Of a stretch of DNA of 26,635 nucleotides, positions 1 to 9,091 are shown piece after piece. Both the position numbers and the translations under genes were made by a program. Origin of the DNA: a virus; IMG/VR virus record IMGVR_UViG_3300038361_000138, positions 1-26,635 of that record. The stretch is one strand, 5' to 3'. Position 1 is the stretch's first letter, and every line of letters begins with the position of its first letter. The notes under the pieces are model-generated. The model had not been told where the DNA came from. It worked only from the letters and a program-made list of their open reading frames with translations, and ran no database searches.

Positions 1-2709
1 TTGTTCTGAAAATTGTTGCGTTCTTTTACTTAATATTTCGGAGGATTTTTCTTGATTAAGTTTTAAAATATCCTGTGCATTTCCTAACAAAACATTCGTA
101 TCATAATCATATAAACCTTTTTTGACACCATTTACAACTTTTGATAATTTAATATGTAGCTCTTTTTTTATTTTTTTAATTAATTCTTTCTGTTCTGTCT
201 TCTCTAAAATTTTATCTATTTTTTCTTCTATTTTTGGAATTGCTTTTTCTAATTGTTCAACAGTCTGAATATTTTTAACCGTTGTTAAAAATGCTCCACG
301 CTCTACTTGAGAAATATCTGATTTCTTAATAAAATCTACCAAAGCCGATTGAACCTTTTTTATTTCGGCTTTAGTTATCTTTTTTCCTTGTTTAACACCC
401 TCTTCAAAAGCACTTAACGCACTTTTAAGACCAATTCCTGCTTTTGCATAGCTAACCTTGTCTTTTGTTATTCCATCCAAAATAGAACCAATATCTGTTG
501 TTTTAGCGATCTCTCCCACACCAGTATCAGTTATTCCTTCTGCAACTATTTCCCCATTTTTAATATAAATATCAATAGCTTCATAACCCTGTCTTCTTAA
601 TTTTGAAAGTTTCGGTAAAATTGTTTCAATTTTTTTTCTATCTACAATAAGTTCTTCTGCTTTTGTAATATCTTCTTCAACTCTTCTTATTTCTTCAACT
701 TTTTGTTGATCTAGTTCAGAATATATCTTTTCACCAGCTAACGCTCTATCCACTATTTCATTTGCCATTTCTTCTGCCCTTACAGTATCTTCATAGGTTT
801 CCATAGGTAATCTTGGCATATATCCTTCGTCCATTAAAAATAGAGCCATTTCGTCAGCACTTATACCTTCTTTTTTATTAAACACACGAGCATCTTTAAA
901 TACTTCTGCATCAATCTGACCTGTGCTTCCTTTTCTTATTCCTATTCTACGAAGAGTACTTAAAAGATTTTTTCTTGGTTCAGCAGGTATTCTTTTATCT
1001 GCAATTTTAAGTGTATCCTTCATTTCTTGAACCCTTTCTGGTGTTATTCTTACAGTTTCACCTTCTTGTAATCGGGGTACTATTTCCTTTAAAGCAACTT
1101 CTCTAGCGATTGGTTTTTGTAAAACTTCTTCTACATCTTTTGGAATTGCCTGTTCTTCTGCTACTTCACCTTCTTCTGCTAAAACATCTAAAAACGATAA
1201 ATCAATAGGTCGTCCACCATTAAGCTCTTGATAAATATTTTTAGCCATTGTTTCTTTTTCAGTTTCAGAAAGATTTTGTAATATTTGTTGGGTTTCTTCT
1301 GGTGATTTTCCTTGATCTATAAATTTATTTGCTACTATTTGGGTTGATAAAGAGCCAGCGCCCATAATAGTAAATAAACCTAACTCTAATAATGCTTGTT
1401 CTTTGTTTGGAAAAATAGCATTCATATATTTATCAAATGTTGGTTTATCTTCTTCGTTAAGCCCAGTAGCAACTCGCATTAACTCGCCAACCCTTTCTTC
1501 TCCAAACTCTGTCAAAACACCATTATAGATACCTTTATTAGCAAAAACATCAGCCAATTTTTGGTTTTTTGGCAACATTTTCTTAAAGCCACTTAAAAAC
1601 CTAACATTAAATCCTTTTGGTTTAACTTTTTTAAAAATTGCTCCAGCACCCCTTCCTAAAAGAAGTCCAGATCTTTCACTTGCAACTTCTATTCCCATAT
1701 CTAATAATGACTTTGCTAAAGACATACCTGGTTTTTCTTTGCTTTCAGAAAGGATAACATCTCCTTTATCTGTAATAGACAATCCATCATGCAGTCTTCG
1801 TTCTAAATATCCTTCTGCTACTCTTTGTGGCATTGCTAGTGTAGTACCAGTTATTTTTCCTGCTTCTACTATCGCTTTTTTAGCAAATCCTTTTATACCA
1901 GCTTTTGTAGCGGCTTTTGCTGCTAATGTACCACCTGCGGCACCACCAGTATAAGTTGCTCCTATAAACTCACCTATAAAAGAAGTCATTTCTGGTAATG
2001 CTTGAGCAAATTGTCCTTTAAAACTAACACCTCTAACTTGCATTTCAAAATAGTTTTCAAGAAAACCTGTAAAATATTCTTCTTCACCTTTTGTTAAAAG
2101 TTCACCTTTAACTTTTTTGTTTTTTATATTGTTTAATTTAGCAAGTTGTGTGATTTGTTTTCCAGAAGATAAATATGGCATATAGTCCATAGCTGTTAAT
2201 CGCTCATTCATATCAGTCCAAGATATAGAACCCTTTTTATTCCACTCGTCAACTCTATCCTGTCCAAACATTGTTATAGCTTGTCCTCTTGTGGTTTCCA
2301 TATCTTGTATCAATTTAGCTTTTTGTTCTTGCCATATCGGATTATTTTTATTTATAGTATCAACTTCTTCCATACTCTTTATTCTATTTAAAGCAATTCC
2401 ATTAATTCCTTCTAGTTGATACACTCCCCTTGCAGAAGCGACTGCAAGTTTAGCTTCTTCTTCGGTACGAGATTTTGGAAGAGCAGACATTTTAGTAGGA
2501 AAAAACACATCATCTTTTCGCTGTTTTTTAAAATGCGTAACATCAAAATCTTGTGCCTTTTTCAAAAAAACACCAGATACTTCTTCTTTTTTTTGTGCTG
2601 GAACTTTTGGCAAAACAAACCTATTAAGAAAATCATTTCTAATCTCTTGTTTTTTAGGTATTGGAGCATTTACATATTGCTCATTAGTTGCTACTTCTTG
2701 CCATTTCAT
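1..2709 (-). CDS. Large internal virion / polyvalent ejection protein (partial, C-terminus beyond window)
   Basis: The frame stays open from an ATG at 2709 to base 1, so at least 903 residues are present and the 3' end lies outside the window. The start follows the previous gene's stop directly (TAA then ATG), with a GGGAG site about 10 nt upstream. Around residues 235-260 a run PEMTSFIGEF is followed by a Gly/Ala-rich stretch, as in the membrane-associating part of large phage polyvalent proteins. Around residues 610-640 lies ISADEMALFLMDEGYM, and near residue 800 VERGAFLTTVKN followed by EQLEKAIPKIEEKIDK; both resemble repeated small domains of such proteins. The C-terminal third is rich in Lys and Glu and looks helical. 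By position it matches T7 gp16, the largest core/ejection protein injected with the DNA. No lytic transglycosylase motif is seen at the N-terminus. The role is inferred from gene order and overall character. Confidence 0.72.
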   Translation of the reverse strand, partial: MKWQEVATNEQYVNAPIPKKQEIRNDFLNRFVLPKVPAQKKEEVSGVFLKKAQDFDVTHFKKQRKDDVFFPTKMSALPKSRTEEEAKLAVASARGVYQLEGINGIALNRIKSMEEVDTINKNNPIWQEQKAKLIQDMETTRGQAITMFGQDRVDEWNKKGSISWTDMNERLTAMDYMPYLSSGKQITQLAKLNNIKNKKVKGELLTKGEEEYFTGFLENYFEMQVRGVSFKGQFAQALPEMTSFIGEFIGATYTGGAAGGTLAAKAATKAGIKGFAKKAIVEAGKITGTTLAMPQRVAEGYLERRLHDGLSITDKGDVILSESKEKPGMSLAKSLLDMGIEVASERSGLLLGRGAGAIFKKVKPKGFNVRFLSGFKKMLPKNQKLADVFANKGIYNGVLTEFGEERVGELMRVATGLNEEDKPTFDKYMNAIFPNKEQALLELGLFTIMGAGSLSTQIVANKFIDQGKSPEETQQILQNLSETEKETMAKNIYQELNGGRPIDLSFLDVLAEEGEVAEEQAIPKDVEEVLQKPIAREVALKEIVPRLQEGETVRITPERVQEMKDTLKIADKRIPAEPRKNLLSTLRRIGIRKGSTGQIDAEVFKDARVFNKKEGISADEMALFLMDEGYMPRLPMETYEDTVRAEEMANEIVDRALAGEKIYSELDQQKVEEIRRVEEDITKAEELIVDRKKIETILPKLSKLRRQGYEAIDIYIKNGEIVAEGITDTGVGEIAKTTDIGSILDGITKDKVSYAKAGIGLKSALSAFEEGVKQGKKITKAEIKKVQSALVDFIKKSDISQVERGAFLTTVKNIQTVEQLEKAIPKIEEKIDKILEKTEQKELIKKIKKELHIKLSKVVNGVKKGLYDYDTNVLLGNAQDILKLNQEKSSEILSKRTQQFSEQ

Positions 2710-4308
2710 TTAGAAAAAACTCCCAACATAATCTTCTGTATTTTCGGTATTAACTACTACCGGTTTATAAGAATTATCTACTAATTCCTGTGTTTCTTTT
2801 CTGTCATTTTCTTTTATTTTTAAATTTGTTTCATCTTTTATATCGTTTGTACTTTTACCTTCTGTTTTTATACCCATACCTTCAGCATTATTTTTTATAA
2901 CTTTGTCGTATGCTTTAGTTTGAACTTCCATAAATCTAGGACTTCTAAATAAACTTGTCCAAAATGAAGCTGGTTTTTCACCAATAGTAGAAGGAGTAGT
3001 TGTATCTTCTGGAGGAGATTGTTTCACATAGTTGTCCATCTCCCTAACAACTGCTTCTATCTGTGTAGCATAAGCAAGTTGATAGTCCTTTTTTTGTTGT
3101 TTAGTTAATTTATTTATATTACCATAAACACTTTTCAAATCGTTCTCTATTTTTGTAAAAACTTCTATCCCTTGTTGTGTATATTTTCCATTATTAATAT
3201 ATTCGTTCATGGTAGATTTCGCTAAACTAGCATAAGGATAAATCCAAAGTTCATTTATATTATTATAAGTTTCTTCTGTAATTCTTCCTTCATTTGCCAT
3301 TTTAACAGCTTCTTTTCTTAACTCTTCATACATTTCAAGAGTAGTATCTTTGCCAGTAGCAAGTTTAGCTGACTTATTAATAAGACCACTTTTTGCTTGT
3401 TGTTTTTGTTCTAGACTAAATCTACTTCCACTTCGACCACCGGTACTATACCCGGCTTTGTCTAGCAAGAATGTTTTATCACCTTCAGACAAATTGTTAT
3501 CTTCAACATACTGATTAATTTGAACCACACTTGCCCCCTGATTTTTATATTGTTGTGCGGTCAAATCGAACTCTAACATTACACCAGAAAGGTTATCTAA
3601 ATTTTGGGCGCTTGTCATATAATTTATTCGTCTTTTAGCTTTGCTGGTTAACTCGCTTTCAAATTTGTTGCCGACAGTTTCCTTAACCTTTTCGTCTTTC
3701 AGATATCTTAACGCTTCTGTTGGATTTGTTTCTATCAAACCACCAAGATAATTTACAACCATATCCTGTTCAAAACCTTCCATATATTGTGCTTCTATTT
3801 CTGGTGGTAGCTCTTGTTTCTTGATAACCGCTCTTTGTGTTTCTATATCTAAAGTTTCTAAAGGAATTTGTTCCTTCCCAAAAGTAGCAGCTCTTTCATA
3901 ACCTTTTTCTACTAATTTTTCTGTGAGTACTTGGTTATTTTTAATAGATTGTATTAATCTCCACCTATTCAAACCTTCGGTATGTTTTTTATTTATCTTA
4001 TCTACTTCATCTTTAAAAAATTGTTTCTGGCTACTAGGAACCTTATCCTGTATAGCAGTTAATGCTTTTTCATTTGCTTCAACCCATTTATCAAAACCGG
4101 CTTGATCATCTGGAGTAGTTATATTATCAGCAGTATATTTCTCTGTATTCTCATTAACCTTTTCAGCATAACCCAAAACATCATTTCCAACTCTTTGACG
4201 CACTACCCTATCAAGAGTCAATAATTGATTTACTGGTACTTTTAATTCTGGTATCTGTTCTTCAGTTACCCCTAAATGTTGTCTTCGTGCTTTTGCTATT
4301 CTTACCAT
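2710..4308 (-). CDS. Internal virion protein, T7 gp15-like by position (532 aa)
   Basis: A hydrophilic, largely helical protein rich in Lys, Glu, Asn and Gln, with no transmembrane segment. I chose the ATG at 4308 (MVRIAKARRQ) because GGAG lies 7 nt upstream, inside the end of the preceding gene, and the gap to that gene's stop is only 2 nt. A longer version starting at 4362 would overlap the upstream gene and has no better site. The N-terminus holds an LDRVVRQRVG-like helix, and the middle (about residues 130-260) is a helical array with ETNPTEALRYL, a motif often seen in podoviral core proteins. It lies between a gp14-like and a gp16-like gene, which is the T7 order for the ejectosome. Function is inferred mainly from position. 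Confidence 0.62.
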   Translation of the reverse strand: MVRIAKARRQHLGVTEEQIPELKVPVNQLLTLDRVVRQRVGNDVLGYAEKVNENTEKYTADNITTPDDQAGFDKWVEANEKALTAIQDKVPSSQKQFFKDEVDKINKKHTEGLNRWRLIQSIKNNQVLTEKLVEKGYERAATFGKEQIPLETLDIETQRAVIKKQELPPEIEAQYMEGFEQDMVVNYLGGLIETNPTEALRYLKDEKVKETVGNKFESELTSKAKRRINYMTSAQNLDNLSGVMLEFDLTAQQYKNQGASVVQINQYVEDNNLSEGDKTFLLDKAGYSTGGRSGSRFSLEQKQQAKSGLINKSAKLATGKDTTLEMYEELRKEAVKMANEGRITEETYNNINELWIYPYASLAKSTMNEYINNGKYTQQGIEVFTKIENDLKSVYGNINKLTKQQKKDYQLAYATQIEAVVREMDNYVKQSPPEDTTTPSTIGEKPASFWTSLFRSPRFMEVQTKAYDKVIKNNAEGMGIKTEGKSTNDIKDETNLKIKENDRKETQELVDNSYKPVVVNTENTEDYVGSFF

Positions 4309-4310
4309 TG

Positions 4311-4790
4311 TTATACTCCAAAACTTCCTATTGCTGAGCTTGCTGATGTTGGTTGTTGCCAAGTTATCGGATCAGCAGGCGAGAAAAATCCTTTACTAAG
4401 TTTTTCTTGTTGTAAATAAAGTGCTGCTGATGCCGTTGATCCAAAAAGTGCATTTATAAACGACATCGTACCGAAAGATTTTTGATTTCTTACAGATGTA
4501 CTTACATTTTCTTGAATATTAGCAATGTCCTCAATTCCCACATTATAAGTGTCTTTTAAAATTACTTGAGGCAAACCACCTTCTAAATCTAGACCAGCTT
4601 TCAAAAACTGAAGTGTTTGTCGGCCCATCATAGATGTGATAGTTTTTGCTCTTTGTTTAACAGCAATAGCACCGCGCTTAAAAGTAGTCGCAGAACTAAG
4701 TTGGCTTTGTGCAAAAGAGGTTAGTCCAGAGCCAATACCTACGCCTATTACACCTGTTCCTATCAAAATATTTCTTAAATCGTTTGCCAT
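4311..4790 (-). CDS. Small internal virion protein, T7 gp14-like (159 aa)
   Basis: The N-terminus (about residues 8-26) is a Gly- and Ile-rich hydrophobic segment that could sit in a membrane. It is followed by a helical region with LKAGLDLEGGLPQVILKDTY, then an IEDIANIQENV stretch. The pattern of a 'GLxLEGxPxxxLxxT' element before a coiled helix is typical of small podoviral core proteins, which form the outer-membrane part of the ejection channel. The start at 4790 has AGGAA about 8 nt upstream and directly follows the tail nozzle gene with a 1-nt gap. Length and position fit T7 gp14 (196 aa), although this version is shorter. Confidence 0.62.
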   Translation of the reverse strand: MANDLRNILIGTGVIGVGIGSGLTSFAQSQLSSATTFKRGAIAVKQRAKTITSMMGRQTLQFLKAGLDLEGGLPQVILKDTYNVGIEDIANIQENVSTSVRNQKSFGTMSFINALFGSTASAALYLQQEKLSKGFFSPADPITWQQPTSASSAIGSFGV

Positions 4791-4791
4791 A

Positions 4792-6828
4792 TTAAGTATT
4801 CCTATTTGTATTATAATTTACTTTCATAGTCACCGCTAAAATTGTCATGGGTAATGGAAGCGGTTGCACTATATAATAATGTTTCTTGTTTCTGTACCCA
4901 TCTTTGAACACCAATTTTTCATTAGAGTTCATTGGTAACGGAGGACTATCAAATAAACCTTGTGGATTAAATTTTTGTATTTCGTTTAGATCGTACTGGC
5001 TAGAACCATATTCTCCACCAGCAGAATTTAAAAAATCTATTGTCGCAGAAATTATATTTTTGTTATTAACAAAAGTTTCGATACTTTCCTGTAAAACCAA
5101 ATTCAAACTTTTTATAACACCGAGATATTTGTATCCTATACATGCTGTATTAAGTTCCGCATTAACCGTAACTTCTCCGCTAGACACAGTTTCTTCACCA
5201 ATATAACCACCATTTCCAACAATAGACACCTCTTTACCTTCTAAATGGGAAAGACCGGTAAAAGTATTTGTAGTCAAATACCATTGGTCGTATGTATTGC
5301 TGGAAACACTTTCTGATAACAACTCAACATCCACTACCGTAGTAGAAGTATAAGCGGTTATCTTAAAAACGCCAAATTCAACTCCAGTTTTAGTTTTATA
5401 AACAATCCTATGTCCAACACTATCTGAACTAAAAACTGGTGATGCTGCGGTGATTGTACCCGCTCCTGGACTATATGTGATATCTATCTCTTGTAAATTA
5501 TCGTAAAATTTCGAACTATCTAAATAGACACATTGCGCTAAATCTTCGCCTATCATTCTATAAAAAGAAGTATCATCTGCTTCTTTATCGTCAGTAAAAA
5601 TACTATCTCTTTTCGTAAAGACAATTTCATCTGCTAAATACTCTACAAAATAATCGCCATCTCTTAAAACACACACTATAAGTGTCTTTGTACCATCTGG
5701 TGCGAAGAAACTTCCTACACTTTGGAAATCGCCTTCTGTATCTCGAGTTCCAAATCCTACCGCATTTTGTGAAGGGTCATATAAACCCCATACAAGTTTA
5801 CCATCGTCTCTAATAGCATAAATAAGGTTATCTTGGTCTATCTTATAAGTTAGTTGTGAAATACCGCTTTGTGTGGTTTCTAAAGATAAGATATTTATAT
5901 CTGGTGTAGCCCAATTTTCTGTTATAGCATCGTAAGAAAAACTTCTTATTCTTCTTCGTGTATTTTCGATAAAAAGCATAAGTTCATCTTTTTTGATAGG
6001 GCTAGACTGGTCCGCACCATAACTATTAACTTTTCGAATATAAGGCAGCACATCTGGCGCTAAACTTTCTCTATTGTACCCATTTATTGCTGTAAGACCG
6101 CCCTGTGTACCCGGTGTTAAAGAATTATTTCCTGCAAAAAGCCATTGCACACTATCGGATATTTCACCAGAATTATATTGAAGTGCATCGTCTGGATTAG
6201 TTCCTTCTGTAAAATCGTCATATAGACCTGCTTTACTACCCCAAACACGCGTTGGCTCGTCATCGAAACCGCTATAAAACAGTCTTCCTTCAAAAAAGGC
6301 AATAGCAGCTGGATAACCTATAAAATTTGCTCCCGCAACAAACTCTAAATCTCCTGTTGGTTCTAAAACGACATCTGATAGTGTAAAAGTAGTTGCAGAG
6401 GTCCGTACCAATTTTTTTGGTATTTTACCGGGACATACTATATACATAGTATCTTTATCCCTTACATATTTTAATAGTGGTAAATCGTCTGCGGTATAAG
6501 GTGTTACAACCTCGTATGGACCTGGTATATATCCTATTTGTCCCAACGCATCGTATGTTACAAATCTAAAAACAAGCGGTGTCGCTTCGATCATATAGGA
6601 TTGTTCTTTATTAAAACTAAATTCTATAAAATAGGCCTTCGAATTATTTGCAGTTCCAGCAAGATACCTAAAGCCCGGCATATATTTAGCATTTCCCATA
6701 ACATTTGTTATAAAATTGCTCATAATACTGACAGATTTTCTTAATATTCCGGTGTTAAATTTGTCTCTTACTCTTTCGTCTACTTGTCCACCAGAGAAAT
6801 TATTAACTAGATCGTTATGCTTCTGCAT
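4792..6828 (-). CDS. Tail nozzle / tail tubular protein B-like (678 aa)
   Basis: The N-terminus reads NNFSGGQVDERVRDKF, then a segment with SNFITNVMGNAKYMPGFRYL. This matches the family pattern 'NFSGGxxxxRxxxRxD...xxxNFxxxxxGxxxxRPGxRF' of podoviral tail tubular protein B (T7 gp12-like) and related stabilisation proteins. The rest is beta-rich, with repeated Trp/Tyr/Gly strands as expected for a beta-propeller-containing nozzle ring. The protein forms the distal tail tube below the adaptor. It lies 8 nt downstream of the adaptor gene, the usual order. The ribosome binding site is weak (GTAGGC), so translation may be coupled to the adaptor. Length is somewhat below T7 gp12 (794 aa). Confidence 0.82.
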   Translation of the reverse strand: MQKHNDLVNNFSGGQVDERVRDKFNTGILRKSVSIMSNFITNVMGNAKYMPGFRYLAGTANNSKAYFIEFSFNKEQSYMIEATPLVFRFVTYDALGQIGYIPGPYEVVTPYTADDLPLLKYVRDKDTMYIVCPGKIPKKLVRTSATTFTLSDVVLEPTGDLEFVAGANFIGYPAAIAFFEGRLFYSGFDDEPTRVWGSKAGLYDDFTEGTNPDDALQYNSGEISDSVQWLFAGNNSLTPGTQGGLTAINGYNRESLAPDVLPYIRKVNSYGADQSSPIKKDELMLFIENTRRRIRSFSYDAITENWATPDINILSLETTQSGISQLTYKIDQDNLIYAIRDDGKLVWGLYDPSQNAVGFGTRDTEGDFQSVGSFFAPDGTKTLIVCVLRDGDYFVEYLADEIVFTKRDSIFTDDKEADDTSFYRMIGEDLAQCVYLDSSKFYDNLQEIDITYSPGAGTITAASPVFSSDSVGHRIVYKTKTGVEFGVFKITAYTSTTVVDVELLSESVSSNTYDQWYLTTNTFTGLSHLEGKEVSIVGNGGYIGEETVSSGEVTVNAELNTACIGYKYLGVIKSLNLVLQESIETFVNNKNIISATIDFLNSAGGEYGSSQYDLNEIQKFNPQGLFDSPPLPMNSNEKLVFKDGYRNKKHYYIVQPLPLPMTILAVTMKVNYNTNRNT

Positions 6829-6836
6829 TTTAATGC

Positions 6837-7457
6837 CTACTTTTTAGTTCGTTGTGGATTATTCCCACTATATCTTTGTTGCCATATAGAACGATCTACA
6901 AGAACTGGTTTATCAGATCTTCCTATTGTCGTATTACATGCTAACAGCGCTAATTGAACATCTTTCTTCAATCTATTCTCGGTTTCTTGGTCTATCCCTT
7001 TTATTGGATTTGCTATAACTTCTGCAAATTTTGTATACCAAAATTTTATAAAATTTGCGTTCCTAGACAATTTAGTTACATTTTCTTCATCTACTATATA
7101 TCGTAGTGGAAGACCCGTATCAAAATCGTCATCACACATAAATAGATCACCCTCTACTGTGTAGGAATAATCTGCATTCAAAACTATATCGTTTACTCCG
7201 ATTGGAATTAAAATATCGGTTGGTAGTGTATAAGCGAACCCGAACCCAAAAATAGGAGCATCGGTATTCTTTGGTAAAAACACCCTTTTCCTTGCTTCTA
7301 TTGGTATTGCATCTGCAAGAGCTTCTCTTCTTGTTTGATCATAATGTAGCGCACAAATTTTCTCTTCTACTGTTTTGGGATTATCTAAACTGGTAATTCT
7401 TGTAGAGTTAATTTTATCTAGCGCCAAATTACAAATATCTACGCTTGATGTTGCCAT
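6837..7457 (-). CDS. Tail adaptor / tail tubular protein A-like (206 aa)
   Basis: The N-terminal helix MATSSVDICNLALDKIN followed by ITSLDNP and a helix with YDQTRREALADA matches the 'IxNxALxxLGxxxIxSLxD...xRdxlL' pattern of podoviral adaptor proteins (T7 gp11-like). These form a dodecameric ring between portal and nozzle. I chose the ATG at 7457 because AGAGG lies 6 nt upstream; a longer frame from 7502 would run through an intergenic stem-loop. At 206 residues it is close to T7 gp11 (196). The C-terminus is basic (NPQRTKK). It sits between the capsid block and the nozzle gene. Confidence 0.82.
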   Translation of the reverse strand: MATSSVDICNLALDKINSTRITSLDNPKTVEEKICALHYDQTRREALADAIPIEARKRVFLPKNTDAPIFGFGFAYTLPTDILIPIGVNDIVLNADYSYTVEGDLFMCDDDFDTGLPLRYIVDEENVTKLSRNANFIKFWYTKFAEVIANPIKGIDQETENRLKKDVQLALLACNTTIGRSDKPVLVDRSIWQQRYSGNNPQRTKK

Positions 7458-7472
7458 TTGGTACCTCTTTAT

Positions 7473-7502
7473 GTGTGGGGCCAACCTAAGCCAACCCCAC
7501 AC
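7473..7502 (-). terminator. Intergenic stem-loop between capsid and tail genes (not a classical terminator)
   Basis: The outer arms GTGTGGGG and CCCCACAC (7473-7480 and 7495-7502) are perfectly complementary. In the transcribed minus-strand RNA the inner part UUGGC-UUAG-GUUGG can also pair through four G-U wobbles and one C-G, giving a 13-bp stem with a UUAG loop. The plus-strand RNA would have A-C mismatches there, so the structure suits the transcribed strand. No U-tract follows, so it is more likely a leaky terminator, an RNA-processing site or a stability element that separates highly expressed capsid genes from tail genes. It starts 6 nt after the stop of the 170-residue protein gene. 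Confidence 0.5.
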
Positions 7503-7508
7503 GCTAGA

Positions 7509-8021
7509 TTATTCTGAGCCAGTACCAGAACTTACAAAAAATAGATCATGTTCCCATGAACCATCTGCCGTAGGTTTGGTTGTCATAGTTGCATATATTT
7601 CTAATGCACCGTATGCTTGGAAACTAGCATCTAAACCCAAATGTTCGCCTAAAGTTTTGTATTTAGCAAAACTGGCTATACCGGATCCTAAGATGTTGCT
7701 TCCATCAAGAGCAGTAACTGCGACACCATCTGCAAGAGCATTTGGATCATCATAAGCAGCACCAACAGCAGCAAATGCTGTTACTTCTGTTGCTCTTATC
7801 CCGATATCTATTACCATATCGGTTAAAGTATCTGCTAGGATATTTATCTTTCCTAGTGTATCTCTTGCGGATACTCCGCTGGCTAAAACAACTGTATCGT
7901 CATCAGTAGTACCTGCTGTGGTCAATATTACTTCGTCGATAAGATGTCTGCCCATAAGACCTTTTGTGTAAAAGGAGTTCTTTGTTCTTTCGGTTGCGCC
8001 TTGTCCTATAAATTCAGCCAT
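7509..8021 (-). CDS. Virion-associated protein next to major capsid gene, unknown (170 aa)
   Basis: The protein is small, neutral to acidic, and rich in Ala, Gly, Thr and Asp, with alternating beta-type segments such as DDTVVLASGV and VTAFAAVGAA. It ends GTGSE. There is no signal peptide or membrane segment. It starts 12 nt after the major capsid gene with a strong TAGGAG site. Genes of this size and composition directly after the capsid gene are often head decoration or head-stabilising proteins. That is an inference from position and composition only, since I do not recognise the family. Confidence 0.55.
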   Translation of the reverse strand: MAEFIGQGATERTKNSFYTKGLMGRHLIDEVILTTAGTTDDDTVVLASGVSARDTLGKINILADTLTDMVIDIGIRATEVTAFAAVGAAYDDPNALADGVAVTALDGSNILGSGIASFAKYKTLGEHLGLDASFQAYGALEIYATMTTKPTADGSWEHDLFFVSSGTGSE

Positions 8022-8033
8022 GATAGTAATCTC

Positions 8034-8966
8034 CTATATAGTTGTGTTCACTTGTTGAACTAATCGACCGTCATTTCTAACTGCCCCGATTTCGCATACG
8101 ACCTTTAATCCGGAACTTGCTACTTTAAGTTGAAGATCATCGTACCATCTTACATCAAAAATTCTTTCACATAAAGATATAGCTCCGTTTGCGAGTGCCA
8201 AACATTTTCTTAATGTTGCTCCTTCTTCCAAAATTGGGAAGGGAACCTCAACAGAACTTCCGGTTCTGTTACCCGGGAGTGTTATAATTGCCATCCCGTT
8301 TGTGTTATCGATAGTACCGCCTTTATCAACCATTCTATTTATAGTATAGTCGTTGTTGATAAATTTATCTTCGCCCATTAACTGATAGTTTTCTTGACCT
8401 GTACCAGCGAATGTTAGGTTAGACCCGAACAATGGATCGATTTTAACAGAGTTGTTTATAAACTCTCTCCAAATTCCTCTCATTATGTCGTAGGACATAC
8501 CTGCGGAAGCATCAACGGTGATAACACCATCGTTTGCTGCGGTTACGGTATTAGATACTTCGTCTGAAGCACCTATTAATACATCTGCTAATGCTGCTTT
8601 TGCTACAACTCTATCTTTGTTTCTTTGAAAAGCTGCGTTTGTCATTTGCATTAATGCGCCGTCTGGATTAGCTACCATTTCTCTTACATCTTTTTTATCT
8701 ATAATGAGGGCAACCACAAATCTTGATACAGAATATTTTCTGTTTTCATAGACTGCTTCTTTCCATTCGACATCGGCGTTTCTTTCATTAACTTCTTGTA
8801 CTTCTACCGACAATGTTTTTGCTTTGTTGAATATTTTGGCGTTGAAGGTTTCCAACATAACAGCCGGTGTTCTTTCGAACTCTGAGGTTCGTTGTTGCGG
8901 CGTTGCCATGAAGTTAGCTTTAAAATCCTGCTTCAAGCCATCATTAATACTAGGTGAATTAGCCAT
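8034..8966 (-). CDS. Major capsid protein (310 aa)
   Basis: The region from about residue 25 to 130 has the layout of the 'phage capsid protein' family related to HK97-fold coat proteins. An N-terminal arm is followed by a strand with NADVEWKEAVYENRKYSVSRF, then DKKDVREMVANPDGALMQM and a helix with AAFQRNKDRVVAKAAL. The rest is beta-rich, with WYDDLQLKV near the end. The N-terminus is short, with no cleaved delta domain, consistent with a separate scaffold gene two genes upstream. The start has AAGGAG at good spacing. It follows a 125-bp noncoding gap with a TATAAT, which suggests an extra promoter for this abundant product. Confidence 0.8.
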   Translation of the reverse strand: MANSPSINDGLKQDFKANFMATPQQRTSEFERTPAVMLETFNAKIFNKAKTLSVEVQEVNERNADVEWKEAVYENRKYSVSRFVVALIIDKKDVREMVANPDGALMQMTNAAFQRNKDRVVAKAALADVLIGASDEVSNTVTAANDGVITVDASAGMSYDIMRGIWREFINNSVKIDPLFGSNLTFAGTGQENYQLMGEDKFINNDYTINRMVDKGGTIDNTNGMAIITLPGNRTGSSVEVPFPILEEGATLRKCLALANGAISLCERIFDVRWYDDLQLKVASSGLKVVCEIGAVRNDGRLVQQVNTTI

Positions 8967-9023
8967 AGTAATATCTCCTTGTTAATTTGTTCTTGTTTAC
9001 GACATTGCTACCCTTATCTCTTT

Positions 9024-9029
9024 ATTATA
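9024..9029 (-). promoter_or_regulatory. Possible -10 element ahead of the major capsid gene
   Basis: The 125-bp gap 8967-9091 is the longest one inside the virion block below the large terminase gene. On the minus strand it contains a perfect TATAAT about 58 nt before the capsid start. No convincing -35 box lies 16-18 bp upstream (the hexamer there is A-rich), and the base before TATAAT does not form a TGn extension. It may be a weak or activator-dependent promoter, or chance in AT-rich DNA. Confidence 0.3.
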
Positions 9030-9091
9030 CGAGGACATATCTACCTTTTCTGTTGGCTAAACAAGTTGACTACAACTATTTGCGCAGACCC

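Noticed and set aside
2416-2784. 122-residue plus-strand frame rich in Phe and aromatic residues
   Set aside because: It is antisense to the gp16-like and gp15-like genes and has the Phe/Leu-rich composition of a reverse-strand shadow.
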